From assembly GCA_900491605.1 (NCBI GenBank), contig UESW01003834.1:677671-741670 (forward strand): a DNA stretch of 64,000 bases, given 5' to 3'. A model generated the notes under the pieces. That model was not told the origin of the DNA. It did not search any database and saw only the letters and a list, made by a program, of their open reading frames with translations. Of this stretch, positions 10,886 to 22,813 are shown in pieces. Positions within the stretch are counted from its first letter, which is position 1; each line of letters opens with the position of its first letter. The position numbers were made by a program, and so were the translations under genes. Source of the DNA: Calamus simplicifolius (lineage: Eukaryota; Streptophyta; Magnoliopsida; Arecales; Arecaceae).

Positions 10886-13405
10886 CTGAATTTTGAACAG
10901 AAATTAGAATATCTTCAGCACCGAAAGAAAACTGACATGCAATGGAGCCATGATTGTGCAAGGAAATGAGCTTAAAATCAGTAACCTGAGAAAACCTCAA
11001 ATGCTCACTGAAAAGTAAAGTCTGGCTGCAAAATATCTTCAGGCAACCAATGAAGGGCTGCCCCATGAAGCAGCCTTTGACTAGAAATAATAATCAACAT
11101 CATTAACCAAATGAAGATGAATTGTTTGATCAGATAAACTATCAATATGCTGCTGAATACTGTTGGGTTGAGTACACTGCCCAGAGCATCATGATACTGA
11201 CAAATAGAAAAAGATATAAGGCAACGTGAAGTTAACTATAACAAGATGCAACATAGGTTTGCTATGGGTCATATTGTAGGTATGAACAAGGTTTGAAGTT
11301 TCAGAAGAAAAATCAAAACCAAAACTGAAACTCTTTAGTTTCAGTTTTCAACTAATTCAATCTACCTTTTGTTTCTGAAATGTGACTTATGATGAAATTG
11401 ACAAAAGACCAATTGTCTCTTGGTAGAGTTATCAAGATTCATACAATGGTTATCAGCATTGGCGCTTCCATTCAAAGCACATTTTTGAGGACCTTTGATT
11501 CTCTACCATCACATAAAAGCCATGGTGGCTTTATTATGAAGAACTGGTGTCAAAGTCAACAATGACATGCACATAGTTTTAATAACCTAGTTGTAATGAT
11601 GGTAACATTTGAGTTATTTTGTAGTGGTGGAGAAGAAAAAACATTAAATCTATATTCTGTTATGTACAGAGACCAATGGAAATGCAGTGAACCAAATAAA
11701 CCACAAAAGAGATTCCAAAAGTTTTTTTTTTTTTCTAGACTTCCACCAAAAACTGCCTTGAAGTTCTTGCCCATACAAATTTATAACCAAGGTTTGGAAG
11801 TTTTGGCCAAAATGAATTCATTTTGGTCAAGAGCAAGCCAAAACCATAGCTACTTTTAGGTTTCAACCAGTTTCATTAATAGCAACCAAGACTGAAGTTT
11901 TGGTCTCACACACACTTCTGAGACTTGATTCAATCTTGGATTGTAGTAAAACCTCTATTTCTATCATATTCTTAAACTTCACCAATAAGGCTCAAATGGG
12001 ATTGCTGATATGTTTATTCTGATTAATGGTTGACTCATTGTGTGGATTGCTTGCTACAGGCTATTTATCAGATCTCTGTGAGGATGCCATGAACACTTGA
12101 CACAGTTCAGTAAAAGCAGAACTGATTGCTGTTGCTTTTTTAATTCCAAATCTACTAGATATGCTATTGCAATTGTTAAATTGATTGAGTTTATTTGTAG
12201 ATTAGTGCACTTTTCGTAAAGAATATTCAAAATCTACTCTATGTAGAACAAACTGGTCCCAATGTAAACTAGATAAATTAATAGAAGGGGTGCATAGGCA
12301 TATCTCTGGTTTTAAACAAAGGACATAAAGCAACAGCAGTAAATTGGCAATTTCAGAAAAACTTAGTCAATTGGCACCACCAGAACAATGAAAAGACCAT
12401 CTTCTATATAAATATAAGAATCTATAACCATACATGTTGAATTAAATGGCACATATAACCTCAAATTAAGTGAAGGACATGCTCAAATTCAACATTTTTT
12501 GCATGTTCCACTTGAAAAATGCAGAAAGAGATTTTTAATACAAAAGGCGCGAAGAGCTATATATTTGTCGAATCTGATGAATATTCGAACCAGTTTAAGA
12601 TGAGCAAATAATATATGAAATTTACTTACTATATTACCAATATAAAACAAAAGCCTGTATCACACAAATAACCACAGAACAATGTGTGAACACTTTTCTT
12701 GGAATTTTTATTTTTTCTCCATTTTTGTATTCTTTAGAACTTTTCCTGGTTAATTTTGATCAAAACCTTCAGATGCAGTGAAACTGCCAATATCGCTGAA
12801 ATTGGAAAAACTCTATAAGCCAAAGAAAAAATAAGATCGAGTTTTCAACATTGGTTATAAGAAAATGGTTACTCAAAAGTGAAGCCAGCATGCTGTTGGT
12901 GTCATTTAATAATGATAAGGTATACATGGATTGGATAAAAGTTCACAGGAATGCTTATCAGGATTCATGAGAATTTAAGGTATAAAAATACGTAAATCAG
13001 CCAAAAATGCAAAGATGTATAAAGGTTACAGGGATAAAAATAAAGATTACAGGGATAAAATATTAACATCAAGTTGTGAGTAATTTTTAACGCCTATCAT
13101 CAAAATACTTAATTTTAAAAAAGATATATACAAACATCAAAACACTCCATTTTTGGTCACTTGAAATTAACCTTCTAATATTAAACATTTGACATTTTAG
13201 AATCTAAGTTACAACCAAAATTTTCCAACAGATGGAAGTCACTGAAGCACAACAGTGCAATTCAGCATTGTGATGCTGCAGAAGATTAACACTGGATAGC
13301 ACTTTTTTGACAAATTACCATGAAACATAGATTATATGCACATTGCGATGTTGCAATTCAAAATATCAGCTAATCTTTTATTCTGATATACATAAATTTC
13401 CATAG

Positions 13406-13467
13406 ATGAATTCCCTATTGGACAGTCCTTGCCCCTATGAATTCCCTATTGGACAGTCCTTGCCCCT
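13406..13467. repeat. 31-base perfect tandem duplication
   Basis: A 31-base unit starting ATGAATTCCCTATTGGACAG occurs twice head to tail (13406-13436 and 13437-13467). It lies in non-coding sequence. Confidence 0.9.
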
Positions 13468-13735
13468 TCTTGTGATAAGGCATAATAAACTGACATGCTC
13501 TCTATTAAGGATAAATCCAGGGTATCCTAGCCGACACACGGGATTCTAAATATACTAAACCAACAATAGGCAGTCCTATCCTTAGGTTAGAGGACCGCTT
13601 TCATGTTGCATATACGAGATTGTCATCTCTAACTTCAACGGTAATTCTCAAGGGAAGGCCTCGTCTCATGTTTAGTATGAAACACATCCACCTGCTAGTG
13701 TGAAGTCACATACTTTGATGATTATGAGAAAAAAA

Positions 13736-13903
13736 CCACTTGAATCTATTATCGAACAATTATTATACAAAATATGATGATAGCTATATGAGTATGATGT
13801 CCAACATCACTAAAAAAAGCCACTCGAATCTATTATCAAACAATTATTGTACAAAATACGATGATAGCTATATGAGTATGATATCCAACCTCACCCATAG
13901 TTA
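13736..13903. repeat. 84-base tandem duplication, slightly diverged
   Basis: Two adjacent copies (from 13736 and from 13820), each containing GATGATAGCTATATGAGTAT, differ at a few positions. It is non-coding; short open frames across it are by-products. Confidence 0.85.
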
Positions 13904-13925
13904 TGAATTATTTTCATGTGTCTAG

Positions 13926-14060
13926 AATGATTTTTTTTTGGTACAAAATGGGCGATCACACAAATCTAGTGCGAGTCAGCCCCGAAACATCAGAGTTCTC
14001 CTTACAGGATTTACAAGTTGCATAGCATACCCTACTACCAACAAGTTACATGGCATCAAA
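13926..14060 (-). mobile_element. Short L1-type LINE 3' tail (minus orientation)
   Basis: Poly(T) followed by GGTACAAAATGGGCGATCAC and GTGCGAGTCAGCCC is the reverse complement of the tail closing the LINE copies at 6936 and 49828. Only about 100-130 bases remain. The far boundary and target duplication are not clear. Confidence 0.65.
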
Positions 14061-14261
14061 ACTTGACGTACAAATAGATATAATACATTTGATGAATTAT
14101 CTATTTTTTTCTATTTGCAACTAAAGGAACTTGTTATGCTCTCAAAACCAAAAAAAATCTGAGGATGTCAGTGATTGGCAAAAATTAAGAAGAAAAGATG
14201 AGGAGAGAAACAAGAAAATCCAGAAATTTTAATCTAAGGTCATGATGTTCTACTTGTTCCT

Positions 14262-17200
14262 CATCTCAACTCATTTAAGCCTTTTCCTAACTACATGGGG
14301 TCTGAATCTGCTTTCTCTACTCTGCTCTATTCAAGACTAAGTCGACATTCAAATTATAAATAGTTATATCTTTTTAATTATTTCTGTCTATGTTAGTTTA
14401 GGCTTACCTCTATCTCTATCCTTACCATGGATTGTTAAAATATCACTCTTTCTAACTGGAGCATCAAGGTCTTTGTTGTATATGTCCAAACCATCGTAAT
14501 TGATTTTTTCTCATTTTATCTTTAATTGGGGCTACTCCTATCATTTCTCTTATATGTTTATTTCTAATCCTATCTTTTAAAGTTTTACCACATATCCATC
14601 TTAACATGCACATTTCTGTTACACTTAATTTATTCACATGTTATTTCAGTATTGCTCAACACTCTGTTCTATATAGTATAGCTAGCCTAATAGCAGTTTT
14701 ATAGATTTTTTTTTTAATTTTTAATGGAATGCGTCAATCATACAATACTCCCAAAGCACTCCTCCACTTAATCCATCCTGCTTTAACTCCATGATTCATA
14801 TCTTCAACTATTTCACTTTCTTGTTGGATAATTGATTATAAATACCTAAATTTTTTACTCCTTGGTATCTCTTGGCTTACAACCTTCATTGTTTCTTCAC
14901 TTATATTTCTACTCCCACTAAAATTACATTTTATGTATTCAGTTTTAGTTCTACTAATCTTAAAATCTTTAGATTCTAAAGCCTTTTTCCAAATCTCTAG
15001 CTTAGCATTTACTCTAGATTTAGTTTCATCAATCAACACTATATCATCTGCAAATAGAATATACCATGAGATATCATTTTGAATATGTTTGGTTAATTTA
15101 TCCATAACTAATACAAAAAGATACGGACTTAAGGTAGATCCTTGATGTAAACCTATATTAAATGAAAACTCACTAGTTTCTCCTATTGTTATTTTAATAA
15201 TGGTTATTGCTCTATCATATATATCTTTTATCAATTCTATGTATCTTTTGGTAACTTTTTTTTTTCTCTAAAACCCACCATATTATTTCTTTAAGTACTC
15301 TATCATATGCTTTCTCTAAATCAATAAAGATCATATGAAGGTCTTTTTTTTTTTCCTATACCTCTCTATCAATCTTTCAGGCATAAATCCAAATTGATTA
15401 TTTGACACCAAAGTTTCAGCTCTTATTTAATTTTCTAGTACTTTCTCTCATAATTTTATTGTATGACTCATCCCCTCTATAATTTGCACAGTTTTGAATC
15501 TCCTTTATTTTGTATATAGGTAGTAATATATTTTTCTTGAATCATCCAATATTCTTTTAGTTATTACAATCCTGTTAAATAAATTGGTTAACCACATGAT
15601 TCCAATTTCTCCTAAGCCTTTTCAAACCTCGGTAGGAATCACACTGGCCCTAATGTCTTTACATTTTTCATTTTACTCAAAACCTTTTTAACCTCAAGGA
15701 TGCTAAATCTACAAAAAAATTTATTTTCATTTGTTACTTCTAGGTTATGACATCCTTCTATCCTTAGATTTATTAAATTATTTTTATTTAATAATTTTTT
15801 AAAATAACTTTTTCATCATTCTTTTATCTTTTCTTCTTTTACTAAGACTCTTTCATTTCATCCTTAATACATTTAATATAGTCAAAATCTTTGTTTTCTT
15901 TTTTTTTAGTTTTGCTAGTTTATATATAGTCTTTTCTCCTTCTTTCGTATCTAGTCTATTATATAAATTATTATAGGCTTTAAGTTTGGCATTACTTACC
16001 ACTTTTTTAGCTTCTTTCTTTGCATCCCTATACTTTTTAAGACTTTCTTCATCCCTACCCTCTTGCCAAATTTTGTGATTTATTCTTTTAAGCTTGATGG
16101 CAGCTTGAACTTCCTCGTTCCATCATCAAGTTTTCTTTCCTAATAGTCCTACTCCTTTTGATTCTCCTAAAATTTCTTTTGCTATATTTTTAATGCATTT
16201 AGTTAATTTTTTTACATTAAATTGGGATCACTATCTATATTCATAGTCATTTCTTTTACTAACTTTTCTTTAAATAATTTTATTTTTCTCCTTTCAAAGT
16301 TCACCATTTAATTTTTGAATTAATAGTTTTACGTTTTATTCTAAACTTCATTTTATCCATGTCTGCTACCATTATCCATGTTGTGAAGTTAAACTTTTTT
16401 CTAAATAACTTTACAGTTTTTTCATGTTATTTTATCCACCTTTCTAATTAAGAAAAAGTCTATTTGACTTTTATTAGATCCACTTTTAAATATTATTAAA
16501 TGTTCATATCTCTTTTGAAATAAGTGTTTGCTATTATTAGATCATACGCTACTACAAAATCTAATAAGCTCACGCTAGCTTCATTCCTATTTTCAAATCT
16601 ATATCCTTCATGTATCATTTCATATCCATCCCTTTGTTTACATACATGTCCATTAAAATATTCTCCCATATACATCTTTTCTCCTTATGGTACTTCTTGC
16701 ATTACTTCATCTATAAATTGTATCTTAATTTGTTGGTCTAATCTTACTTGTGGTACATATGCACTAATTATGTTAATTATATTATTCTTAATTATAAGTT
16801 TTAGTGATATAATCCGATCTCCTTTCCTAGTTACCTTGACAATATATTCCTTAAAATTTCTGTCTACAATTATTTCTACTCCATTTCTATTTTTATGTTT
16901 TCCAGTATAATATAATTTATATTCTGTATTTTCTATTTCTCTAAATCTTTCACCTACCCATTTAGTCTCTTATAAGCATATTATATTTACTTTTCTCCTA
17001 ATCATAGTGTCTACTATCTCCATTGCATTAGTGTTCTTATGTTCCAAGTTGCTATTCTAAGCTGATTATCATGGACTAACTTCTTTACCCGTACTCGTCC
17101 ATAGTATAGGAACCCTTGCTCATTTATCACCGCACTTGGCCCCGATGCGGTGCTCTTTGCCCATTTTTCGGAACGTCCTAGTCCTTTGCATAGTTTAATT

Positions 17201-17330
17201 TAGTAGATTCATGTTTTAGGAGATCTGATAAAGTTTTACGCTGGCTGTTAGCTACCTAACGCAACCCTCCTCCTTCACCCTTTTACTTGGTTCCTCCTTT
17301 TTAAATTTTAAGTTCCATAAAAATTATCAA
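14262..17330 (-). mobile_element. RTE-type LINE, decayed (copy 1)
   Basis: On the minus strand this reads as a plant RTE-clade LINE. Near 17030-17100 is the endonuclease start (a reading like RIATWNIRTL) and around 14836-15234 the reverse transcriptase with GLHQGSTLSPYLFVLVMDKL and the FADD catalytic motif (LFADDIVLIDETKSRVNAKL). The 3' end on the minus strand is the usual RTE terminus, a CCCCATGTAGTT-like block followed by AAGGCTTAAATGAGTT at about 14262-14300. Frames are broken by many indels and stops, so it is inactive. The part from 14886 rightward is present again at 17755-20630. The 5' limit is approximate. Confidence 0.85.
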
Positions 17331-17754
17331 ACTAAACCTACACAAACTGGGCCTGAATTATAAATCCTAATGTGGGGATAAAAAAATAAAAGAAAAGAAA
17401 AGTGTTGTCTCAAACACTCAAACAAGAATGGAGTTGACAGGTGGTTCAAATGACTTGCTTCCCTCGTATTTCTTTCTCTCTTTCTTTTTTTGTTCTTTTC
17501 TTCTTTCTTCCTTCTCTTCCATTTATTCTTAGGAAAGATATGGTTTTGGTCCACCATCCACATTTTTGTAGGTTAACATCGTGTCACACTTGTAATCAAT
17601 CATAAGGAGCCTGATTTTGCATGACCACTAGTTGTGGATCTAATAGGAAGAAGGGAGATGGGTGGCACCAAAGTTTCAAGTCCCTAGGACATAGAGCATC
17701 ATAATATTTCTGCTTTCCTCTTTTTTCCTTCTTTTTTTTCTTCCTCTCCTATCA
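14886..17754. repeat. Tandem segmental duplication, unit 1
   Basis: This 2.87 kb unit holds the RTE LINE from its reverse transcriptase rightward plus about 0.6 kb of non-LINE flank. It is followed directly by unit 2 (17755-20630). The units agree closely through coding and flanking parts; differences are scattered substitutions and small indels. Unit 1 ends CCTCTCCTATCA and unit 2 ends CCTCTCCTATC before TTTTAGGCAC. Confidence 0.93.
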
Positions 17755-20630
17755 TCATTGTTTCTTCACTTATATTTCTACTCCCACTAAAATTACATTT
17801 ATGTATTCAGTTTTAGTTCTACTAATCTTAAAATCTTTAGATTCTAAAGCCTTTTTCCAAATCTCTAGCTTAGCATTTACTCTAGATTTAGTTTCATCAA
17901 TCAACACTATATCATCTGCAAATAGAATATACAATGAGATATCATTTTGAATATGTTTGGTTAATTTATCCATAACTAATACAAAAAGATACGGACTTAA
18001 GGTAGATCCTTGATGTAAACCTATATTAAATAAAAACTCACTAGTTTCTCCTATTGTTATTTTAACAATGGTTATTGCTCTATCATATATATCTTTTATC
18101 AATTCTATGTATCTTTTGGTAACTTTTTTTTTCTCTAAAACCCACCATATTATTTCTTTAAGTACTCTATCATATGCTTTCTCTAAATCAATAAAGATCA
18201 TATGAAGGTCTTTTTTTTTTTTCCTATACCTCTCTATCAATCTTTCAGGAATAAATCCAAATTGATTATTTGACACCAAAGTTTCAGCTCTTATTTAATT
18301 TTCTAGTTCTTTCTCCCATAATTTTATTGTATGACTCATCCCCTCTATAATTTGCACAGTTTTGAATCTCCTTTATTTTTGTATATAGTAGTATATTTTT
18401 TCTTGAATCATCCGATATTCTTTTAGTTATTACAATCCTGTTAAATAAATTGGTTAACCACATGATTCCAATTTCTCCTAAGCCTTTTCAAACCTCAGTA
18501 GGAATCACACTGGCCCTAATGTCTTTACATTTTTCATTTTACTCAAAACCTTTTTAACCTCAAGGATGCTAAATCTACAAAAAATTTATTTTCATTTGTT
18601 ACTTCTAGGTTATCACATCTTTCTACCCTTAGATTTACTAAATTATTTTTATTTAATAATTTTTTAAAATAACTTTTTCATCGTTCTTTTATCTTTTCTT
18701 CTTTTACTAAGACTCTTTCATTTTCATCCTTAATACATTTAATATAGTCAAAATCTTTTGTTTTCTTTTTTTTAGTTTTGCTAGTTTATATATAGTCTTT
18801 TCTCCTTCTTTCGTATCTAGTCTATTATATAAATTATTATAGGCTTTAAGTTTGGCATTACTTACCATTTTTTAGCTTCTTTCTTTGCATACCTATACTT
18901 TTTAAGACTTTCTTCATCCTTACCCTCTTGCCAAATTTTGTGATTTATTCTTTTAAGCTTGATGGCAGCTTGAACTTCCTCGTTCCACCATCAAGTTTTC
19001 TTTCCTAATAGTCCTACTCCTTTTGATTCTCCTAAAATTTCTTTTGCTATATTTTTATGCATTTAATTAATTTTTTACATTAAATTGGGATCACTATCTA
19101 TATTCATAGTCATTTCTTTTACTAACTTTTCTTTAAATAATTTTAGTTTTTCTCCTTTCAAAGTTCACCATTTAATTTTTGAATTAATAGTTTTACGTTT
19201 TACTCTAAACTTCATTTTTATCCATATGTCTGCTACCATTATCCATGTTGTGAAGTTAAACTTTTTTCTAAAATAACTTTACAGTTTTTGCATGTTATTT
19301 TATCCACCTTTCTAATTAAGAAAAGTCTATTTAACTTTTATTAGATCCACTTTTAAATATTATTAAATGTTCATATCTCTTTTTGAAATAAGTATTTGCT
19401 ATTATTAGATCATAAGCTACTACAAAATCTAATAAGCTCACGCTAGCTTCATTCCTATTTTCAAATCTATATCCTTCATGTATCATTTCATATCCATCCC
19501 TTTATTTACGTACATGTCCATTAAAATATTCTCCCATATACATCTTTTCTCCTTGTGGTACTTCTTGCATTACTTCATCTATATTTTTTCAAAATTGTAT
19601 CTTAATTTGTTGGTCTAATCTTACTTATGGTACATATGCACTAATTATGTTAATTATATTATTCTTAATTATAAGTTTTAGTGATATAATCCGATCTCCT
19701 TTCCTAGTTACCTTGACAATATATTCCTTAAAATTTCTGTCTACAATTATTTCTACTCCATTTCTATTTTATGTTTTCCAGTATAATATAATTTATATCC
19801 TGTATTCTCTATTTCTCTAAATCTTTCACCTACCCATTTAGTCTCTTATAAGCATATTATATTTACTTTTCTCCTAATCATAGTGTCTACTATCTCCATT
19901 GCATTAGTGTTCTTATGTTCCAAGTTGCTATTCTACGCTGATTATCATGGACTAACTTTTTTACCCGTACTCGTCCATAGTATAGGAACCCTTGCTCATT
20001 TATCACCGCACTTGGCCCCGATGCGGTGCTCTTTGCCCATTTTTCGGAATGTCCTAGTCCTTTGCATAGTTTAATTTAGTAGATTTATGTTTTAGGAGAT
20101 CTGACGAAGTTTTACGCTGGCTGTCAGCTACCTAACACAACCCTCCTCCTTTACCCTTTTACTTGTTCCTCCTTTTTAAATTTTAAGTTCCATAAAAAAT
20201 TATCAAACTAAACCTACACAAACTGGGCCTGAATTATAAATCCTAATGTGGGGATAAAAAAATAAAAGAAAAGAAAAGTGTTGTCTCAAACACTCAAACA
20301 AGAATGGAGTTGACAGGTGGTTCAAATGACTTGCTTCCCTCGTATTTCTTTCTCTCTTTCTTTTTTTGTTCTTTTCTTCTTTCTTTCCTTCTCTTCCATT
20401 TATTCTTAGGAAAGATATGGTTTTGGTCCACCATCCACATTTTTGTAGGTTAACATCATGTCACACTTGTAATCAATCATAAGGAGCCTGATTTTGCATG
20501 ACCACTAGTTGTGGATCTAATAGGAAGAAGGGAGATGGGTGGCACCAAAGTTTCAAGTCCCTAGGACATAGAGCATCATTATATTTCTGCTTTCCTCTTT
20601 TTTCCTTCTTTTTTTTCTTCCTCTCCTATC
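17755..20630. repeat. Tandem segmental duplication, unit 2 (second RTE copy)
   Basis: This is a direct repeat of 14886-17754 at an offset of 2869 bases. It contains a slightly longer minus-strand reverse-transcriptase frame (17770-18279: IFIDLEKAYDRVLKEIIWWV, then the FADD motif). It has a small insertion near 19583 (TATTTTTTCAAAATTG context) absent from unit 1, and other one-base indels. Both units keep the same non-LINE flank (17070-17754 and 19950-20630), so this was a genomic duplication rather than two LINE insertions. Confidence 0.93.
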
Positions 20631-22813
20631 TTTTAGGCACCTAACATGAACCAAATACTTCGTAGCCCAAAACTGGCAACTTCCTTACCTTATTATTCTT
20701 CATAGTAGGGTGTCCAAAGTAAGTGGTCTGCCTTATTGTTTGTTCATTTAGATTCTCAAAGGACTGAAATCAAAATAAGAAAAAGGCTATGTGAATATCT
20801 AATGTCCTCCATCTAATCAAAATAACATTTGCACACAAAACCACTCCCCACAGCCAAAAAAACTTGCAAAGTATGACAACTGCTTCTCAAAAGACATAAT
20901 ATTTTTCTTTATTTAAAAGTAGAGGTTTTAATTTTGAGGAATGTTCCCTTTTAATTCTGTTTGCTTTTTTAACCAAAATACTGTCAAGCGCTCCTGGTTA
21001 TCCTCATCTTCCACACATGCAATCTCCCTGAACCTCATCCCCCAAATCCAACCATAATCTGAATCCTTGTGCAACTTGCTAATTTCTCTCTCCTTGCTTG
21101 CTAATCTCTTCCCCACCTCTCTCTCTCCCCCCTCCCCCTCCCCGCTCCCCACTACTTTTGTCCTTCCAGATGATTTCTATTTTAATGTTGTATTGACTTG
21201 TAGTGAAAAATCTATTATAATAGAAAGAGTATTTGAATTTGAACAATTTCAGCAATGCTTAGCCTCCAAAATTATTTTCAAATTCAGCAGAAGCTTCATT
21301 GCTTTCTTGTTTTGTGGCCTAACCAACCATGTTCTCTACTCTCGCCATGGAGGGATAAAGCTGGGAGGGAATTGGATTTATAATTTTTGAAAAGATTACA
21401 GTTGTAATTATTACGATTAGTATGATTATTATGATAAGTATGACTCCATTCCAAGTCAGGTGAAAAAGTAGAGGACAGTGGATAAAACAACTGTCCTGCA
21501 GGTGATCATTATGATATCAAATTTATATTTATGTCTTTTCTTAAATGAGCATTCACTGGTATGGATTATAATCAGGACCCAATAACCCCCCAACTCAATC
21601 CTCCACCCAAACTACATCAAAGTCCTAAGCGATACTCTAAAAGGTCAGCAAAGTTCAGAAGGCATTAAAGAACAGAGACTTGCTAAAACTAACAAGATCG
21701 AACTTAGAATTACATCAAAGTCAGGATATACTTCTTATCATTCAAACTGATCCAATCCTTAAAAGAGATGGACCACCTAGCTTTGATCCAAGATAACAAG
21801 TTGGGTTTGCACCCAAGTACTAAACCAAAATAAAAAAAGGTCAGATTTAGGTCACACCAGATCAACTTGAACCCATAAACTTGTAACTAAAAGGAAATGT
21901 TTTTATCATGAATTATCAGCAAACACCTAGCACATGATGGAGTGGTTCTTCCAAATCACCTCTATAGGAATGCTTAAGCTTTTTCTTTCTTTTATTTTCC
22001 AATTTTTTTTGGATAAAAAATATCCGAAAGGACCACACAAGACATCCCATCCAATTGGTCCTATAGATGGGAATCAGTATTTCCCAAAGGCCATATAAAG
22101 TGGACAATAAGAGTATAAGGCCTACATAGACTAGCAACCAGGATAAGAAGGTCATTACTTTGCTAAAAGGCCTTTAAAAAAGTTGACAGAATGCAAGAAA
22201 TGCCATTCATGATTCAAACTGCCACTTTTTTGTAAGACAACATAATGGCATTGGATCGTTATGTCGCAACTCATGTCATCTGTCATTACAAAGTAAAGCA
22301 CAGATAGGAAGGACAAGATAAAAGTGATTGATGAAAGAAAAACATAGATTCAAATGGCTATAAGTGTAAATAGATGAATCAGAGACCTTTAATTAAAACA
22401 AGTCAAGTTATTCAGATTTTAAAACCCCCTAACCAGAAGGCCTATTGAAGAACATGGCGAATAGTATTTGTACATGTTAAAAATAGTGCAAGGCAAATAA
22501 AGCAATATTCTTTCGGCGATGAAACCACGAAGCTACTGTATCTGGTCACTCATACCCAAAAAAAGGGAAAAAAATAAAAGGAAAGGGCAAAGAAGCACCC
22601 ACTCATGCCTGTACATGATTTCAGAATCCGGCATGTATACCACAAGATCTAAACAAGGACAAATATGAAATTTTCAGTCCTAGCATTGAACTTATTTTTT
22701 CCCCTCTAAAAGATGGTACCTAGCATCAGAATAAAAAGATGGACAGATTGAACTGATTAACAAATTCATAATAAGAACTCCATGATGATATTGTTATCTA
22801 ATTACAGAAAAAA
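20631..22813. other. Intergenic spacer and PP2C 3' UTR
   Basis: No coding region is supported. A C/T-rich block at 21120-21155 makes a GA-rich reading frame on the minus strand but shows no domain. The last few hundred bases before 22814 are probably the 3' untranslated region of the minus-strand PP2C gene. Confidence 0.45.

Larger units (their letters stand above)
10886..13925. other. AT-rich spacer or intron upstream of the CxxC exon
   Basis: No coding exon could be supported on either strand. The stretch contains two small local duplications, listed separately. If the CxxC exon belongs to a live gene, its 5' exon should be here or beyond the RTE block. Confidence 0.4.

Noticed and set aside
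13736..13903. Possible CRISPR-like direct repeats
   Set aside because: Only two adjacent copies without spacers, in a plant genome; a simple tandem duplication.
16524..16910. 128-codon plus-strand open frame rich in Ser/Ile/Leu
   Set aside because: It is the antisense of the RTE LINE endonuclease region; the duplicate unit shows the same by-product.
20928..21152. GA-rich minus-strand frame considered as first exon of the CxxC gene
   Set aside because: No splice donor of fitting phase with a sensible N-terminus could be chosen; the frame comes from a C/T-rich block.
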